Positions 34,278 to 44,495 of a stretch of DNA of 64,000 bases are shown here, piece after piece. This DNA comes from UBA7359 sp964523895 (lineage in GTDB: Bacteria; Pseudomonadota; Gammaproteobacteria; Eutrophobiales; Eutrophobiaceae), in the NCBI GenBank assembly GCA_964523895.1, contig CAZGBJ010000013.1, positions 1 to 64,000 of the forward strand, written 5' to 3'. Every line of letters begins with the position of its first letter. Within the stretch, counting starts at the first letter, position 1. Position numbers and translations under genes: made by a program. A model generated the notes under the pieces. That model had not been told where the DNA came from. It was given only the letters and a program-made list of their open reading frames with translations, and did no database searches.

Positions 34278-34706
34278 TTATCTACTCCAGCAATCATTTA
34301 CATTTCCACCTGCACCTCGTGCCCCCGTTGAAGCGAGTGTTAAGTTACCACAGGTTGCATCAGCCCACCCTGTAGGAGTCGCTGTGAGGGTATATGATTG
34401 AAAAGTACCTGCCACATCAGTAGTAATTGTATATATACCTGTTTCAGATGTAGTAGAAACACCGGCGGGAAGTGTCGCATTTGCAGTTGCGTAGGCATTG
34501 TTATCAGAATAAAAACGCTCTAGCCGAGCTCTTGTCTCTTCAAGCGTTGCTCTTCCTTCAGAACGTTTTCCTGATTCAACATAAGCTCTATATGATGGCA
34601 GTGCAATTGCGCCGAGGACGCCAATAATAGCGACGACAATCATGAGTTCAATTAATGTGAATCCAGACTGCCTGGTCTTTTTTGTCGATTGTGTTGAATA
34701 ATTCAT
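34278..34706 (-). CDS. pilE: type IV minor pilin PilE
   Basis: 142 aa. Class III prepilin leader cut after Gly15 (G|FTLIELMIVVAIIGVLGAIALP) with Glu at mature position 5. The C-terminal domain has two cysteines (about residues 122 and 139) that probably form the D-loop disulfide. AGGTG precedes ATG. It follows pilY1 as in the Pseudomonas fimU–pilVWXY1Y2E operon, supporting the minor-pilin call over a major pilin. Confidence 0.88.
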   Translation of the reverse strand: MNYSTQSTKKTRQSGFTLIELMIVVAIIGVLGAIALPSYRAYVESGKRSEGRATLEETRARLERFYSDNNAYATANATLPAGVSTTSETGIYTITTDVAGTFQSYTLTATPTGWADATCGNLTLASTGARGAGGNVNDCWSR

Positions 34707-34823
34707 TTATTTCACCTGCTAGCGTAATTTTCGATTATCAGAAGTATATTCTATTGTGACAATGGTATAGACAAAATGTAAAGAGGTCAGTTAATTTAAC
34801 TGACCTCTTAATCATTGTCAGGA

Positions 34824-37800
34824 TTATTCTTCCGACCAATAGGTCAGGACACCTGAGTTCTCACCTAATTTTAGTCCGCCATCAGTACAGGTTTCTCCAT
34901 ACTCACAGGCTTCATTAGGATCTGCTGGTTGCCAAACACCACCTTCGACACCAATCAAGCCGTATATGCCATCCGGGGCATAAAATGGTATTACTGCTGA
35001 GGCAATTCCTCGTAAGTCGTCACTAATGGTTCGGTCTACGGTATCGGTTGTGAATCCTCTACCTGAAAGAACATCGAAACCGAGCAGACGTCCACCACCC
35101 AGATTAGCAGCACAGGCATCAAGGTTATTACCCGCGTCCGGTTCGTAAGTCGTAATAAAGACATTACCTCCAATAATAATCGGACTTGCTAGAACTTTTT
35201 CACCAGTGTGTCCTGTTGTAAGCCAATCGATATACCAGCCGAATGATGCATCCACCGTTGTGTCGTTTTCATCGAGTACGGTCAGGCTGATGTCAATTAA
35301 CTGAGATTCATTTAACGCAGCACCACCTGTTTGAGGGTAGTCTTGTGCAATATGCGACGCTGCACCGGAACCACCCGTCATATCTCCAATGGTAAAATCT
35401 CTGAATCCATACATACGATCACTGACCGTTTCATCCAGAGGATGAGCTCTATTGCCTGAGCCGATCGTTACCAGATAGTATTTCGAATTACTAGCGGTGA
35501 ACTCTGTATCAATAACAGCGGCAATTTCCGGTGTTTCAAAGAAACGGCGTTCATCAGCAGCCGTTCCTTCTGTGGAAATATCAGCTAATAGACCGACAAC
35601 CGAACTACCGGCTGAGCCAGTCATAACAATATCGTTTGCCAAATCTACTCGCCAAACTTGTCCCGCTGTATCAGCGATATAGATACGGTTGGCATTACCA
35701 TCACCGGTTGTATCGATAACCGACGGTTTAGCAGCAATGGAGTACAGCATCTCTGTCATAGTGAGCGTGGCGCCAGTATTTGGACCACCAATTGAAAAGA
35801 CTAAAGAACCATCCGAGGGATCGACAACAAAGATCATGTTGCCTTCATTCTCATTAGGTGACGTTCCCGCAGTACCAAAGGTCGTATCCAGAACTGTGTC
35901 ATAACCACCACCAAATATCAGCACATCTTCCTGACCTGTTGAGGTTAGAATTGTGGAAAGCTGAGGTTGTGACCAGGTATCGGCAAGATGTTCGAAGTCT
36001 GAGCCAGTAACACCACCTTCAATTCTCCAGAGAAAATCCGGAACCACAGGCGAAGCTGAACTGGTAACCGTGGCAGTTAAATCCAGAGCATAGATGAATT
36101 TACCACCGCGACGCATACCAGTATAAGCATGTACTGTATCTCCATCTGAAGGTTCAATAGTGCCATCACCATTTACATCGTTGATAGCAACAACAGGCGT
36201 TAAGTCAATGGCATAAGTATGGTCGCCTTCAGGATTGACATACAAAGATTGCTGTAAATCAACAGTCGCTTGAGGCAGAAATACCCAGTCTTCTTTACCG
36301 GTATCAGCATTAACCATCCTTAAGCCGCCGTCATTTGTACCAAAAATAATTTTGTCAAAGAAGGTATCAACAATACCATCACTGTCAGTATCTGAACCGC
36401 CATAGGTAATGGTGACAGGGCTACTATGCAATACATCACCTACCGTCCAGCGAGTATCTGCATCGACATCAGTGTCTTCTATGGTAATAACCTTGCCGAG
36501 CATCCATAACATACGATCTTCGCAATCACTGCCTGCTGTAGTAGAAGGCACAGGACAAACAGCGGCACGTACTGTTGCCAGATCAGTAGACGACCAGTTT
36601 GATGAAGTAATCATATAACCACTATCAGTTAAGGTTGTCCCCGTTACTGGTTGTGTACCTGAAACAGTTGTCTCAGTGTAGATGACACGGTCAGTGTAGT
36701 CGGTTAATTCTCCGCCGACGCCGCCTTGTACAGTCTCAATACCATCGACGAGATCAGACCAGACACTGGTTGATGTTGTTAAAAATCGATCATTAGCGTC
36801 AACAGCCTGCTCATCATTGGCATCAAGTACGCGCGTAACAAAATCACAGTTCGGTAATATACCTACTTCAGTACAGACAGTGTATTTTTTAACATTACCA
36901 TCCCATGCCGAATTTAACTCGGGAGTAAATAGACCAAAGTAAACATCATCTCGACTAAACAAGCGGTTGAACGCATTGGTTGCCAGTGAAGGCGAAACAA
37001 TGGACGTGGGATCACTTTTAACATCGGTTAAAATTGAATCAAAAACAGTGGCCAGATCCGCAGCATTTTGCGCTTCAAAGAATTCACCACCTCCTTCGGT
37101 AGCGATGTCTTTTAGATACTGGTTACTAATGTTAAAACCAACGGTGTAGGTTGTAACCGTTTGTTCATTAGCAAGCGTCGTTGATTGATCTTCTTCAAAA
37201 AGAAATTTAGCCAGGTCGATAGAACATTTTTCACTGGTACTAATAGAACCGCCAGTGGAAGTTTGGTTGACACATTGACCAATAGCAGAAAATTCACCTT
37301 CAACAGTTGATTCCAAATTAGCAGAATTAGCTTGACCATCAGTTAGCAATATCTGGTAATTTGAAGCGCAACTCAGTTCTGAGCTAAACGGTGTCAGATA
37401 ATCTGGTGAACCCTGAATGGAACGGCTTGAACAATTTGAATGGTCCAGATTGTCAACCGAACAGCTGCCTGTCTCAAAGACACCATAAGGAGGGTAGGTT
37501 GCTGTATTTGCGCCACCACAATCATTATCGCCTACACAATAGCTTCCTGGGTGGCTAAGACGCGTCTTGCTTAAGCCATCACGACTCTTGCCATAGACAA
37601 CACTATCACCACGCCAGTAATGGGCTGCTTCATAAAGCACTTCTGTAATTGGCGTCCAGTCAGAAGTTGGCAATTCACCCACCAGTTCAATCAGTTTTTC
37701 GCGTACTGTTTTTACCGGACTAAAACCGCCTGTAGCCTGGTATGTAATGGACAATCTAGGTGCTTGCGTTGGACTGGAATTATAGGTTTCAGCAGCTCTT

Positions 37801-39731
37801 TTTGAACCAGTCGTCTCCATGATAAATGCCATACTATTACCATCATTCCAACCTGCTCGGTCTACAATTTCTTGAACGATTGTAGATAAATCTGGTGTTG
37901 TATAGACAGTACCAGTAACCCAGGTTGGCGGTTCATAAAGAACGGATGCGGTTGTTTTGGTTCGAGTGCTAACATTACCAAAGGTATTGGCATTATCATC
38001 ATCTTCACCATAAATGGTAATATCTGTATCCGAACCAGCGCGATTTTCATCTGAAGTCATGGATATGCTTGCAGATAATATCGTCGCTCCCTGTGGGACA
38101 TCCATACTTTGGAATCGGACACCCACATTAACACCGGATTGAAAGTCCAGGTCACCACTACCCGTACTTGTGTTTTCTGCATCGTCAGTGCTGGTTGCTA
38201 CTTGGGCTGTATCCGTATCAACAACACAACCCAAAGTGCCTGTTGTATCGTAAGTGACTTCAAGTTGAGGAGCGAGACCGGAATTGCCATCATAACTGTA
38301 GAAATCTTTGCCGTCGGTATTGTCTTGAATAATTAGAGTTAGGTCATTACCACCACACCAACCAGCACGGTCAGTGACATCCTGTATGACCTTAGCCAAA
38401 GTGTTACTCGTACAAGTGCCATCTACGCAACTAGTGATAACTTGATCCGCTGTTGTAGCTGGTAAGGTCCAATCGGTAAATTTTGTCACGGTTGCACGAC
38501 CACTTATATCATTTGCCGTAGTTGTAAAAGTTGCCGCGTCATCAGCAGCTTCTGCTCTTATCTTTATAATATCAGTGGTTGTTGTATCAGTACTGGTTGG
38601 CGTTAATATTAATTTCGCATCGCTTATACTTGCCCCTTGAGGGATAACCACATTTTGAAAGCGTAAGCCTGTAGTTTGTGTGACAGCCGCACTACCGCCA
38701 CCACTAGTATATGTCACACTTAATGCCGGAGCGTTAGCTGCACTAGTATCAAAACTGTGAAAAGTACCCGCTCCCGCACTATCGGAAAACAAGCATAAGG
38801 GATTACCAGCGGTTCCTGCACCAACCCCCACAAGTTCAGCGATTAAGGCAGTTACTGTGATTACATTTGGATTGGTTCCAGTTGCCGTATGAGTAACATG
38901 ATTGGCGGCATTACTGGTATTTGCAGCCAGTCTGTTTGATAATTCGTTGGTACCAGAGCTGGAATAGTCCAGGCAGTTTGATAATAATTCTCCCTTAATA
39001 GTGGTATTGCCCGATGGGGTACCATTAGGGACAAGTGAAAGCGTGGCATTGGTGATAGTTGCCGCCGCCGGAATGTTTAACCCAGTGAATCGTGCAGCTT
39101 CCAATGCGCCGTCATTAAAGAAAAAAGTGGTTGTACTAACCGTAGTACCAAATTGATCGGCGTCATTATCGCTGGTATTTACCTGAGCAGTTGCTATTCC
39201 ACCGGCACCACCTACTAGGGTGTTAATATTTAAAATGGCATCATTGATATTGACATCACCAACGGCTATCCCTAAACCAGCGTCTGCTGTTCTTGCTTCT
39301 TCAGCATCATCGCTGGAAGTTCCTACCGTATAAGTCAATGTGCGCTGGCTATCGTCAGGTTCTGATACGATATTTCCGGCTGGATCATCGATAGGTGAGA
39401 TTGGCAGGACAATAGCGCCACCATTTTTATAGGTAAATCGCATTAGGCCCATATTAACGTCTTCAACGCCATTGATAATATCAACCATGGCTTCTTTCAT
39501 TACTTCCATACGTGATTGACTGGGATTGGTACCTGCAACAGTCGCAGTCATACTGCCTGAAGTATCCAGAATGAGTAACACATTAGGTAAAATTGCATTA
39601 CTGGTATTTCCTGACGCGCTACCAGAACTAAAGTAAATTTCGGTGTCCTCAGCCTGGCTGACACCCGAGCCGAAAGTCAGTAAAAAGGTAAGGAGTATAG
39701 TATAGTGTCTTTGATAGAAGAGTCGTAACAT
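34824..39731 (-). CDS. pilY1: type IV pilus tip/assembly protein PilY1 with expanded N-terminal region
   Basis: 1635 aa, larger than the usual 1000–1200. The signal peptide ends near residue 27. The von Willebrand A MIDAS motif DTSGS is at 56–60, but the rest of that domain (VREKLIELVGEL…, LLTDGQANS near 787) resumes only after about 520 residues. The inserted part (about 150–675) holds three similar beta-rich repeats (RFQNVVIPQGAS / RFQSMDVPQGAT; DRAGW…YNSSPTQAPRLSITY) like DNRLRE domains. The C-terminal half (about 1100 onward) is the PilC/PilY1 propeller with calcium loop DVNGDGTIEPSDGD near 1184. It acts in pilus extension, adhesion and surface sensing. GAGGA precedes ATG. Confidence 0.94.
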   Translation of the reverse strand: MLRLFYQRHYTILLTFLLTFGSGVSQAEDTEIYFSSGSASGNTSNAILPNVLLILDTSGSMTATVAGTNPSQSRMEVMKEAMVDIINGVEDVNMGLMRFTYKNGGAIVLPISPIDDPAGNIVSEPDDSQRTLTYTVGTSSDDAEEARTADAGLGIAVGDVNINDAILNINTLVGGAGGIATAQVNTSDNDADQFGTTVSTTTFFFNDGALEAARFTGLNIPAAATITNATLSLVPNGTPSGNTTIKGELLSNCLDYSSSGTNELSNRLAANTSNAANHVTHTATGTNPNVITVTALIAELVGVGAGTAGNPLCLFSDSAGAGTFHSFDTSAANAPALSVTYTSGGGSAAVTQTTGLRFQNVVIPQGASISDAKLILTPTSTDTTTTDIIKIRAEAADDAATFTTTANDISGRATVTKFTDWTLPATTADQVITSCVDGTCTSNTLAKVIQDVTDRAGWCGGNDLTLIIQDNTDGKDFYSYDGNSGLAPQLEVTYDTTGTLGCVVDTDTAQVATSTDDAENTSTGSGDLDFQSGVNVGVRFQSMDVPQGATILSASISMTSDENRAGSDTDITIYGEDDDNANTFGNVSTRTKTTASVLYEPPTWVTGTVYTTPDLSTIVQEIVDRAGWNDGNSMAFIMETTGSKRAAETYNSSPTQAPRLSITYQATGGFSPVKTVREKLIELVGELPTSDWTPITEVLYEAAHYWRGDSVVYGKSRDGLSKTRLSHPGSYCVGDNDCGGANTATYPPYGVFETGSCSVDNLDHSNCSSRSIQGSPDYLTPFSSELSCASNYQILLTDGQANSANLESTVEGEFSAIGQCVNQTSTGGSISTSEKCSIDLAKFLFEEDQSTTLANEQTVTTYTVGFNISNQYLKDIATEGGGEFFEAQNAADLATVFDSILTDVKSDPTSIVSPSLATNAFNRLFSRDDVYFGLFTPELNSAWDGNVKKYTVCTEVGILPNCDFVTRVLDANDEQAVDANDRFLTTSTSVWSDLVDGIETVQGGVGGELTDYTDRVIYTETTVSGTQPVTGTTLTDSGYMITSSNWSSTDLATVRAAVCPVPSTTAGSDCEDRMLWMLGKVITIEDTDVDADTRWTVGDVLHSSPVTITYGGSDTDSDGIVDTFFDKIIFGTNDGGLRMVNADTGKEDWVFLPQATVDLQQSLYVNPEGDHTYAIDLTPVVAINDVNGDGTIEPSDGDTVHAYTGMRRGGKFIYALDLTATVTSSASPVVPDFLWRIEGGVTGSDFEHLADTWSQPQLSTILTSTGQEDVLIFGGGYDTVLDTTFGTAGTSPNENEGNMIFVVDPSDGSLVFSIGGPNTGATLTMTEMLYSIAAKPSVIDTTGDGNANRIYIADTAGQVWRVDLANDIVMTGSAGSSVVGLLADISTEGTAADERRFFETPEIAAVIDTEFTASNSKYYLVTIGSGNRAHPLDETVSDRMYGFRDFTIGDMTGGSGAASHIAQDYPQTGGAALNESQLIDISLTVLDENDTTVDASFGWYIDWLTTGHTGEKVLASPIIIGGNVFITTYEPDAGNNLDACAANLGGGRLLGFDVLSGRGFTTDTVDRTISDDLRGIASAVIPFYAPDGIYGLIGVEGGVWQPADPNEACEYGETCTDGGLKLGENSGVLTYWSEE

Positions 39732-39802
39732 GGTGTTATCCTCTTGAATATAAATTCAAATTAGTTAAAGATTAAATAAGTTAAGTTTTGAGCAATTATG
39801 AT

Positions 39803-40141
39803 TTACTTGCAGCTCGCCTTAGCCGCTGCTTGTACGTCCCATGAAGCACTGCATTTTTCATTATCAGAACCGGGTTCAGCACAAATATTAGTGATTTTAG
39901 CTTTAGCTGGTTTAGCATTGCCTGTTCTGGTTTTAAGTACTTCTTCTGATACTTCTTTGCGTTTAGTTTCCTTAAAATGAACAACGACGCTTTTGGTACT
40001 GCCATCGGCACAAGCAACAGAATAATATCGTTCGTTTCCATCTTGACCTCGGTCAATAACTTGTAAGGAATTGGCAGCCATGATTTGAAAAGACAGTGCT
40101 GTTAAGGCAATGAAAAAAGTTATTTTAGTTAAATGAAGCAT
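39803..40141 (-). CDS. small periplasmic protein in the pilin operon
   Basis: 112 aa. Signal peptide about 1–22 (MLHLTKITFFIALTALSFQIMA), then a small basic domain with three or four cysteines (VACADG, NICAEPG, KCSASWD, ASCK). The start at 40141 is chosen because GGAG lies 7 nt upstream; an in-frame ATG further out has none. It sits between pilX and pilY1, where Pseudomonas has nothing. I recognise no family. It may be a pilus accessory protein. Confidence 0.7.
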   Translation of the reverse strand: MLHLTKITFFIALTALSFQIMAANSLQVIDRGQDGNERYYSVACADGSTKSVVVHFKETKRKEVSEEVLKTRTGNAKPAKAKITNICAEPGSDNEKCSASWDVQAAAKASCK

Positions 40142-40214
40142 GTTGTATCTCCAGAAAGTCATATTTTGTAATCGCATAATGTTCATATTGTGTGTGTCGT
40201 AAAATGATATTTAG

Positions 40215-40664
40215 TTATAAATGCCAGGCTCCGGCATTGATTGTTGATTTTGCTCCTGATGGAGTTTCAGCAGTGATGGACAGATTGAAATAGCTGTATT
40301 TCTGGCCGCTACTTGAACCCGTAATAGCACCACCGGTTTGAAATACTGCGGCGGCATCTTTTTCTTCAAGAAATTCTGAGGCGTATGTTGCATCAGCGTT
40401 ATAGGTGCCAATATCATCAACAGTAGAGTTATACCCGGATGTGTTGAAAGCCAGATTATTATTAAGTGCAACAGCGAGGGCTGTCTCGGCAGCTTGAAAA
40501 GCACGATTTTTTTCCTGTGTATTGCCCGCCATTTTTTCGCCTAGAATGTTTGTGTTCATAGACGATAATGCCAACATGGTTAAGATGACTAGAAAAACTA
40601 GAGACGTTATTAATGCCGCTCCTTTTTGATTATCACTAGTTCGGTTTAACGTTTTTTTATTCAT
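40215..40664 (-). CDS. pilX: type IV pilus minor pilin PilX
   Basis: 149 aa from ATG 40664; a GTG just before it (40667) is also possible. The N terminus QKGAALITSLVFLVILTMLALSSM has the PilX-type leader, with no Glu at position 5, as usual for PilX/GspK-like tip pilins. The conserved AFQAAETAL follows. It primes pilus assembly together with PilV, PilW, PilE and PilY1. It lies 14 nt downstream of pilW. Confidence 0.9.
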   Translation of the reverse strand: MNKKTLNRTSDNQKGAALITSLVFLVILTMLALSSMNTNILGEKMAGNTQEKNRAFQAAETALAVALNNNLAFNTSGYNSTVDDIGTYNADATYASEFLEEKDAAAVFQTGGAITGSSSGQKYSYFNLSITAETPSGAKSTINAGAWHL

Positions 40665-40680
40665 CACTATTCACCAATAT

Positions 40681-41715
40681 TTAAGTTCGTTTATTTCTGA
40701 TTTCAACCGTCGCAGAAAAGGTGCGTCGACGACGTTTATCATTTATGGGACCAACATTGGTTCCTAATAAGCTATATGTTGTTCCATCATCATCGTTTGT
40801 ATTATTTTCGTCTACAGTGCGCATAAGCACAGCAATCTTGACACTGACAACATTAGACCAGTCAGCAACTGTGCCGGCATCAATAAATGAATTTGCAAGA
40901 CCATCTGCTGAAGTATCTTCGCCATAAAGGATTTGCAAGCTTTCAACGCCTTCAATGAGTTCTTCATCGCCAGCGGGAGTCGTGCGCCAGAGTGCAGGGC
41001 CAGTTCCGTTTGTACTATTGCCGATGCCGTAGCGGTAAGTGCCTAATATGTACATCCGTGCATTGTCGTCATAGGTTCTGGAAAGTCCCCCATGAGTTAT
41101 TGTTGCGGCAGTATTGTCGCCAACGATAGTAGTTATTTGAAATATATCTGTGCCACCACAATCGCCAATAGCGACATATGAACCGTCTGCGAGAGTACCA
41201 ATTCCATCAGTTATGATGTCATCACCATTACCAGCCATTGTGCCTGTTACTAATATACCGGTGGACTTTAGATACCTGACAGTAATTGCATCAGAGGGTG
41301 TTCCGTCAGTGGCGGTAATCATGCTAGCTATGGACTCGGTACTGTTTGATGGCTGCCAATTAGCACCATTTTCTGAGCCTTCAATAAGGTTACTCGTTGC
41401 CGATACACTAAAGTTTTTTATATCTGTAACCTGAATATCTGCTGCTGGCAGGTTATTAGTGACATTTGTAATTTCGTCTACACAACCGACAAATGCTGCT
41501 CTACGAATGTCTCTAACAAGCAGGTGCATGAGAAATCGTGCATTTTCTTGCAGTAATCCCATTTCATTTTGTTCGCGATAAACACGTTGATTCGACATAA
41601 ACATAGTCATTGCACCACTGAGTAAAAGCAGACCGATAACCATAGCGATCATGACTTCAATGAGAGACATACCTTTTTGGCGTTTGTTTAATATATTCAT
41701 ATTTGTCAATATCAT
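40681..41715 (-). CDS. pilW: type IV pilus minor pilin PilW
   Basis: 344 aa. Prepilin site at Gly15 (KG|MSLIEVMIAMVIGLLLLSGAMTMF) with Glu at +5. The long C-terminal domain (LLVRDIRRAAFVGC) is typical of PilW. ATG 41715 overlaps the pilV stop as ATGA, so translation is coupled; a second ATG at 41700 would also keep the leader peptide. Confidence 0.9.
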   Translation of the reverse strand: MILTNMNILNKRQKGMSLIEVMIAMVIGLLLLSGAMTMFMSNQRVYREQNEMGLLQENARFLMHLLVRDIRRAAFVGCVDEITNVTNNLPAADIQVTDIKNFSVSATSNLIEGSENGANWQPSNSTESIASMITATDGTPSDAITVRYLKSTGILVTGTMAGNGDDIITDGIGTLADGSYVAIGDCGGTDIFQITTIVGDNTAATITHGGLSRTYDDNARMYILGTYRYGIGNSTNGTGPALWRTTPAGDEELIEGVESLQILYGEDTSADGLANSFIDAGTVADWSNVVSVKIAVLMRTVDENNTNDDDGTTYSLLGTNVGPINDKRRRRTFSATVEIRNKRT

Positions 41716-42164
41716 GGTTGAAATGTGTAACTAATAGTTCTTTCTTGACTTTCTCTATCTGTCCAAATGAGATCCACTGTGTACTGGGTGCCATCTGCTG
41801 TTACTGCACTGGTAATGTTTGCTTCGCTGCCGGCGGGAAGAACCTGAATTAATTGTTGACGCCAACAAGCGAGGTCATTAGCGGCATTTGTAGCAATTGT
41901 CAGATCACATGCGCCAGTAGCATTGGGTAATGTGTAATTGCCAACATAGGCATTAGCATTGGCATCATTAAGCCGGATTTGATCAATAATATCCGAAGCA
42001 TTAATACTAATTTGTGTTCTTAGATAAGCATCATGATTGAACCTTAATGCCTGAAATTGAAGGGCTGCGACACCTAATACGCCAATTGCCAGAATTAACA
42101 ATGACACTAGCACTTCAAGTAGTGTAAAGCCGTTGCATTTTTTACTGTTATTAATATGTTTCAT
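41712..42164 (-). CDS. pilV: type IV pilus minor pilin PilV
   Basis: 150 aa. Leader cut after Gly12 (NG|FTLLEVLVSLLILAIGVLGVAALQ) with Glu17 at +5. The domain contains DIIDQIRLN and one disulfide candidate pair. Together with FimT, PilW, PilX and PilE it builds the priming complex. It lies 22 nt downstream of fimT. Confidence 0.9.
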   Translation of the reverse strand: MKHINNSKKCNGFTLLEVLVSLLILAIGVLGVAALQFQALRFNHDAYLRTQISINASDIIDQIRLNDANANAYVGNYTLPNATGACDLTIATNAANDLACWRQQLIQVLPAGSEANITSAVTADGTQYTVDLIWTDRESQERTISYTFQP

Positions 42165-42186
42165 TACGAATGAGCTCTGTAATTAA

Positions 42187-42657
42187 TTAAGTACAACCCA
42201 GATCAGAAATACCGGGTCTGCCTGTTGCGGATATGCTAATTTGTCTGCCTGTTTCCCCGGCCCTATCATCACAGATTGAAAGAGTGCCGGTAGTGTTGAT
42301 AAATCCGTCTGAGTCGTAGATAAATTGTGTGATGCCACCTGCTTCCGTCATAGTTACAGCAGAGCATGTTGTCTCAATTACTTGAATTAAAGTACCAGTA
42401 TCATTATCAGAAATTGACCAACCTGCACCCCAACCCGCAGCATCAGCATTAACTCGCACAGATCCATTAATTTTCGTTGCTTCACTTCTGGCGTATTGCA
42501 TAGTACTAACGAAACTATTCGCTGTCGTGACAAAACAATTATCGGCTGTAATGCCGTTGTAGCTGGGAATTGCTATACCTAAACCAATCCCTATAATCGC
42601 AATCACAATCATTAATTCTATTAGGCTAAAGCCTTTTTGGATTTTTTTTATTTTCAT
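42187..42657 (-). CDS. fimT: GspH/FimT family pseudopilin
   Basis: 156 aa from ATG 42657, the start that places the leader MKIKKIQKG| directly before FSLIELMIVIAIIGIGLGIAIPSY; in-frame codons further upstream add 45 residues that do not look like a pilin leader. Glu14 is mature position 5. First gene of the minus-strand minor-pilin operon (fimT–pilV–pilW–pilX–small–pilY1–pilE). It is divergent from thiO across 142 nt. Confidence 0.87.
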   Translation of the reverse strand: MKIKKIQKGFSLIELMIVIAIIGIGLGIAIPSYNGITADNCFVTTANSFVSTMQYARSEATKINGSVRVNADAAGWGAGWSISDNDTGTLIQVIETTCSAVTMTEAGGITQFIYDSDGFINTTGTLSICDDRAGETGRQISISATGRPGISDLGCT

Positions 42658-42799
42658 TAACAAGCTCGGGCAAATATTAATATGTACGTATTTATAGCAG
42701 ATTTTATTGCTTATATCGGGACATACCGATGAATGGTTTAATTTGCTTGATAGACGGTAGAACTGAACAAAAAAACGTGAACTGGTTAACATTATAATA

Positions 42800-43867
42800 A
42801 TGAGCGCAACAGACTATATTATTGTCGGTGGCGGCATTATTGGCATGATGACGGCTCGTGAACTTGCCATTCAGGGAGCAAAAGTTGCCTTGTTTGACCG
42901 CGCTGAGCTAGGGAAAGAGGCTTCCTGGGCTGCGGGTGGTATTTTATCGCCGATGCGTCCCTGGGCTGAACATCCGGATTCTGCAGAGCTGTCTGAACGG
43001 GGAAAGCAACTTTATCCTGAGTATATTGAGTCACTAAAGCAGGAAACAGGTATTGATTCAGAATATATCCGTTCGGGTTTAATCATCATAGATGCAGAAC
43101 ATGCTGCAAAAACTAAAAAGTGGGTTTCTAATAATAAGGTTAAATTAGAAGAGGTCACACAAAATCAGTTTTCTAATATTAATATTCCTGAGCATGCCAT
43201 TTTACTTCCCGAGATCACTCAGCTTAATCCTTCCTGTTTATTAAAGGCATTGCATGAAAGTCTAAAACAACTGAACGTTTCAATTTATGAACATACGGAA
43301 ATCACCAACATCATTGCAAAGAACAATCAATTTGATTACATCGAGTTTAATAATAGAAAGGAGCACGCAGAGGCAGTTATTATTACTGCCGGTGCATGGA
43401 GCCAATTAGTACTGGGTGACATTAGTGAGGCAGTGAATATCAAGCCAATTCGTGGTCAGATAATTTACGTTAAACCGGAAAAACAAATAACGGATAAAAT
43501 AATTCTAGATGCGGGGCATTATTTTATGTCACGCCAAAATGGTCATGTGCTAATAGGAAGCACTATGGAAGATGTGGGTTTTGTTAATGAGACGACAAAG
43601 ATTGCCAGGCAAGAATTGCTGGCATGGGCTTGTTCTATTTCTTCTGAATTTAGTCGGGCTCAATTTGTCAGACATTGGTCGGGATTAAGACCATTGTCTG
43701 ATGTTGGTAAGCCGTTTATTGGTCCTTTTTCTAAAGTTAAAAATTTATATTTGAATACCGGACATTTTAGAAAAGGAATATTGCAAGCACCGGCTTCAGC
43801 AAAATTATTGGCTGATTATTTGTCTGGTAAATCTATGTTTATGGATATTGAGAAATTAAGTATTTAA
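42800..43867 (+). CDS. thiO: glycine oxidase ThiO
   Basis: 355 aa FAD-dependent amine oxidase of the DAO family. The Rossmann motif IIVGGGIIGMMTARELA (about 7–23), KEASWAAGGILSPMRPW, the RPIRG-type motif (IKPIRGQI) and the C-terminal NTGHFRKGILQAP are all typical of ThiO, which makes the iminoglycine used for the thiazole of thiamine. No other thi gene is in the window. It is divergent from fimT. Confidence 0.92.
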   Translation: MSATDYIIVGGGIIGMMTARELAIQGAKVALFDRAELGKEASWAAGGILSPMRPWAEHPDSAELSERGKQLYPEYIESLKQETGIDSEYIRSGLIIIDAEHAAKTKKWVSNNKVKLEEVTQNQFSNINIPEHAILLPEITQLNPSCLLKALHESLKQLNVSIYEHTEITNIIAKNNQFDYIEFNNRKEHAEAVIITAGAWSQLVLGDISEAVNIKPIRGQIIYVKPEKQITDKIILDAGHYFMSRQNGHVLIGSTMEDVGFVNETTKIARQELLAWACSISSEFSRAQFVRHWSGLRPLSDVGKPFIGPFSKVKNLYLNTGHFRKGILQAPASAKLLADYLSGKSMFMDIEKLSI

Positions 43868-44006
43868 AATCAGTGAAAATACTTAATGGCCTATTATTTT
43901 TCTCCACTTGATTAAAAATACGGTACAATCGGGATTAGGCTTAGATGTAATTGTACGAGTAAAAAACGATATAAACTTTTCCTCAAATTAAAATATTTCA
44001 ATAAAT

Positions 44007-44082
44007 GCCGGAATAGCTCAGTTGGTAGAGCAATGCATTCGTAACGCATAGGTCGGAGGTTCGATCCCTCTTTCCGGCACCA
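44007..44082 (+). tRNA. tRNA-Thr (anticodon CGT)
   Basis: Acceptor GCCGGAA pairs with TTCCGGC; the anticodon loop is TTCGTAA (anticodon CGT); the T loop is GGTTCGATCC; A73 and CCA are encoded. The last pair of the anticodon stem is A·C. The 3' 45 nt (from the first anticodon-loop base to CCA) are repeated exactly at 45358–45402, marking an integration site. Confidence 0.97.
44038..44082 (+). repeat. attL: 45-bp direct repeat in tRNA-Thr
   Basis: Identical to 45358–45402; starts at the first anticodon-loop base and ends at the encoded CCA. Confidence 0.9.
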
Positions 44083-44495
44083 CTTGTAAATCAAAGACTT
44101 ACCTTCCTTTTTTCCTTGTTTTTTCAGACTAAAAAAAAGCCTCGGGGACACTCTAGGGACACTTTTTTCAGTTAAGTTTTAAAATCCTTTTTAAATCAAG
44201 CATTTAAGAGGATATTTTTTGCAATTTTTTGTCGGTTTTTTTGTGTTTTAAAAAAGGTGTTGTTTTGATAGAAACAGTCAATTTTCTCGTAAAACTATCT
44301 GTTGTTATGGTATCAACACTTTAGCTTTCTTTTACTTGGAACTACATACAGGTATGCTTATACATAAGAGGCTTAGTAAAAAAAGAAGACAAAAAAGTAT
44401 TGTTATTCTAAATTTCAGCGTAGTAATTTAATTGAATTTATTCTTATTAATTAAATTACTATTTCGCAAATTCTAAACTAATGGATTAAATTTTT

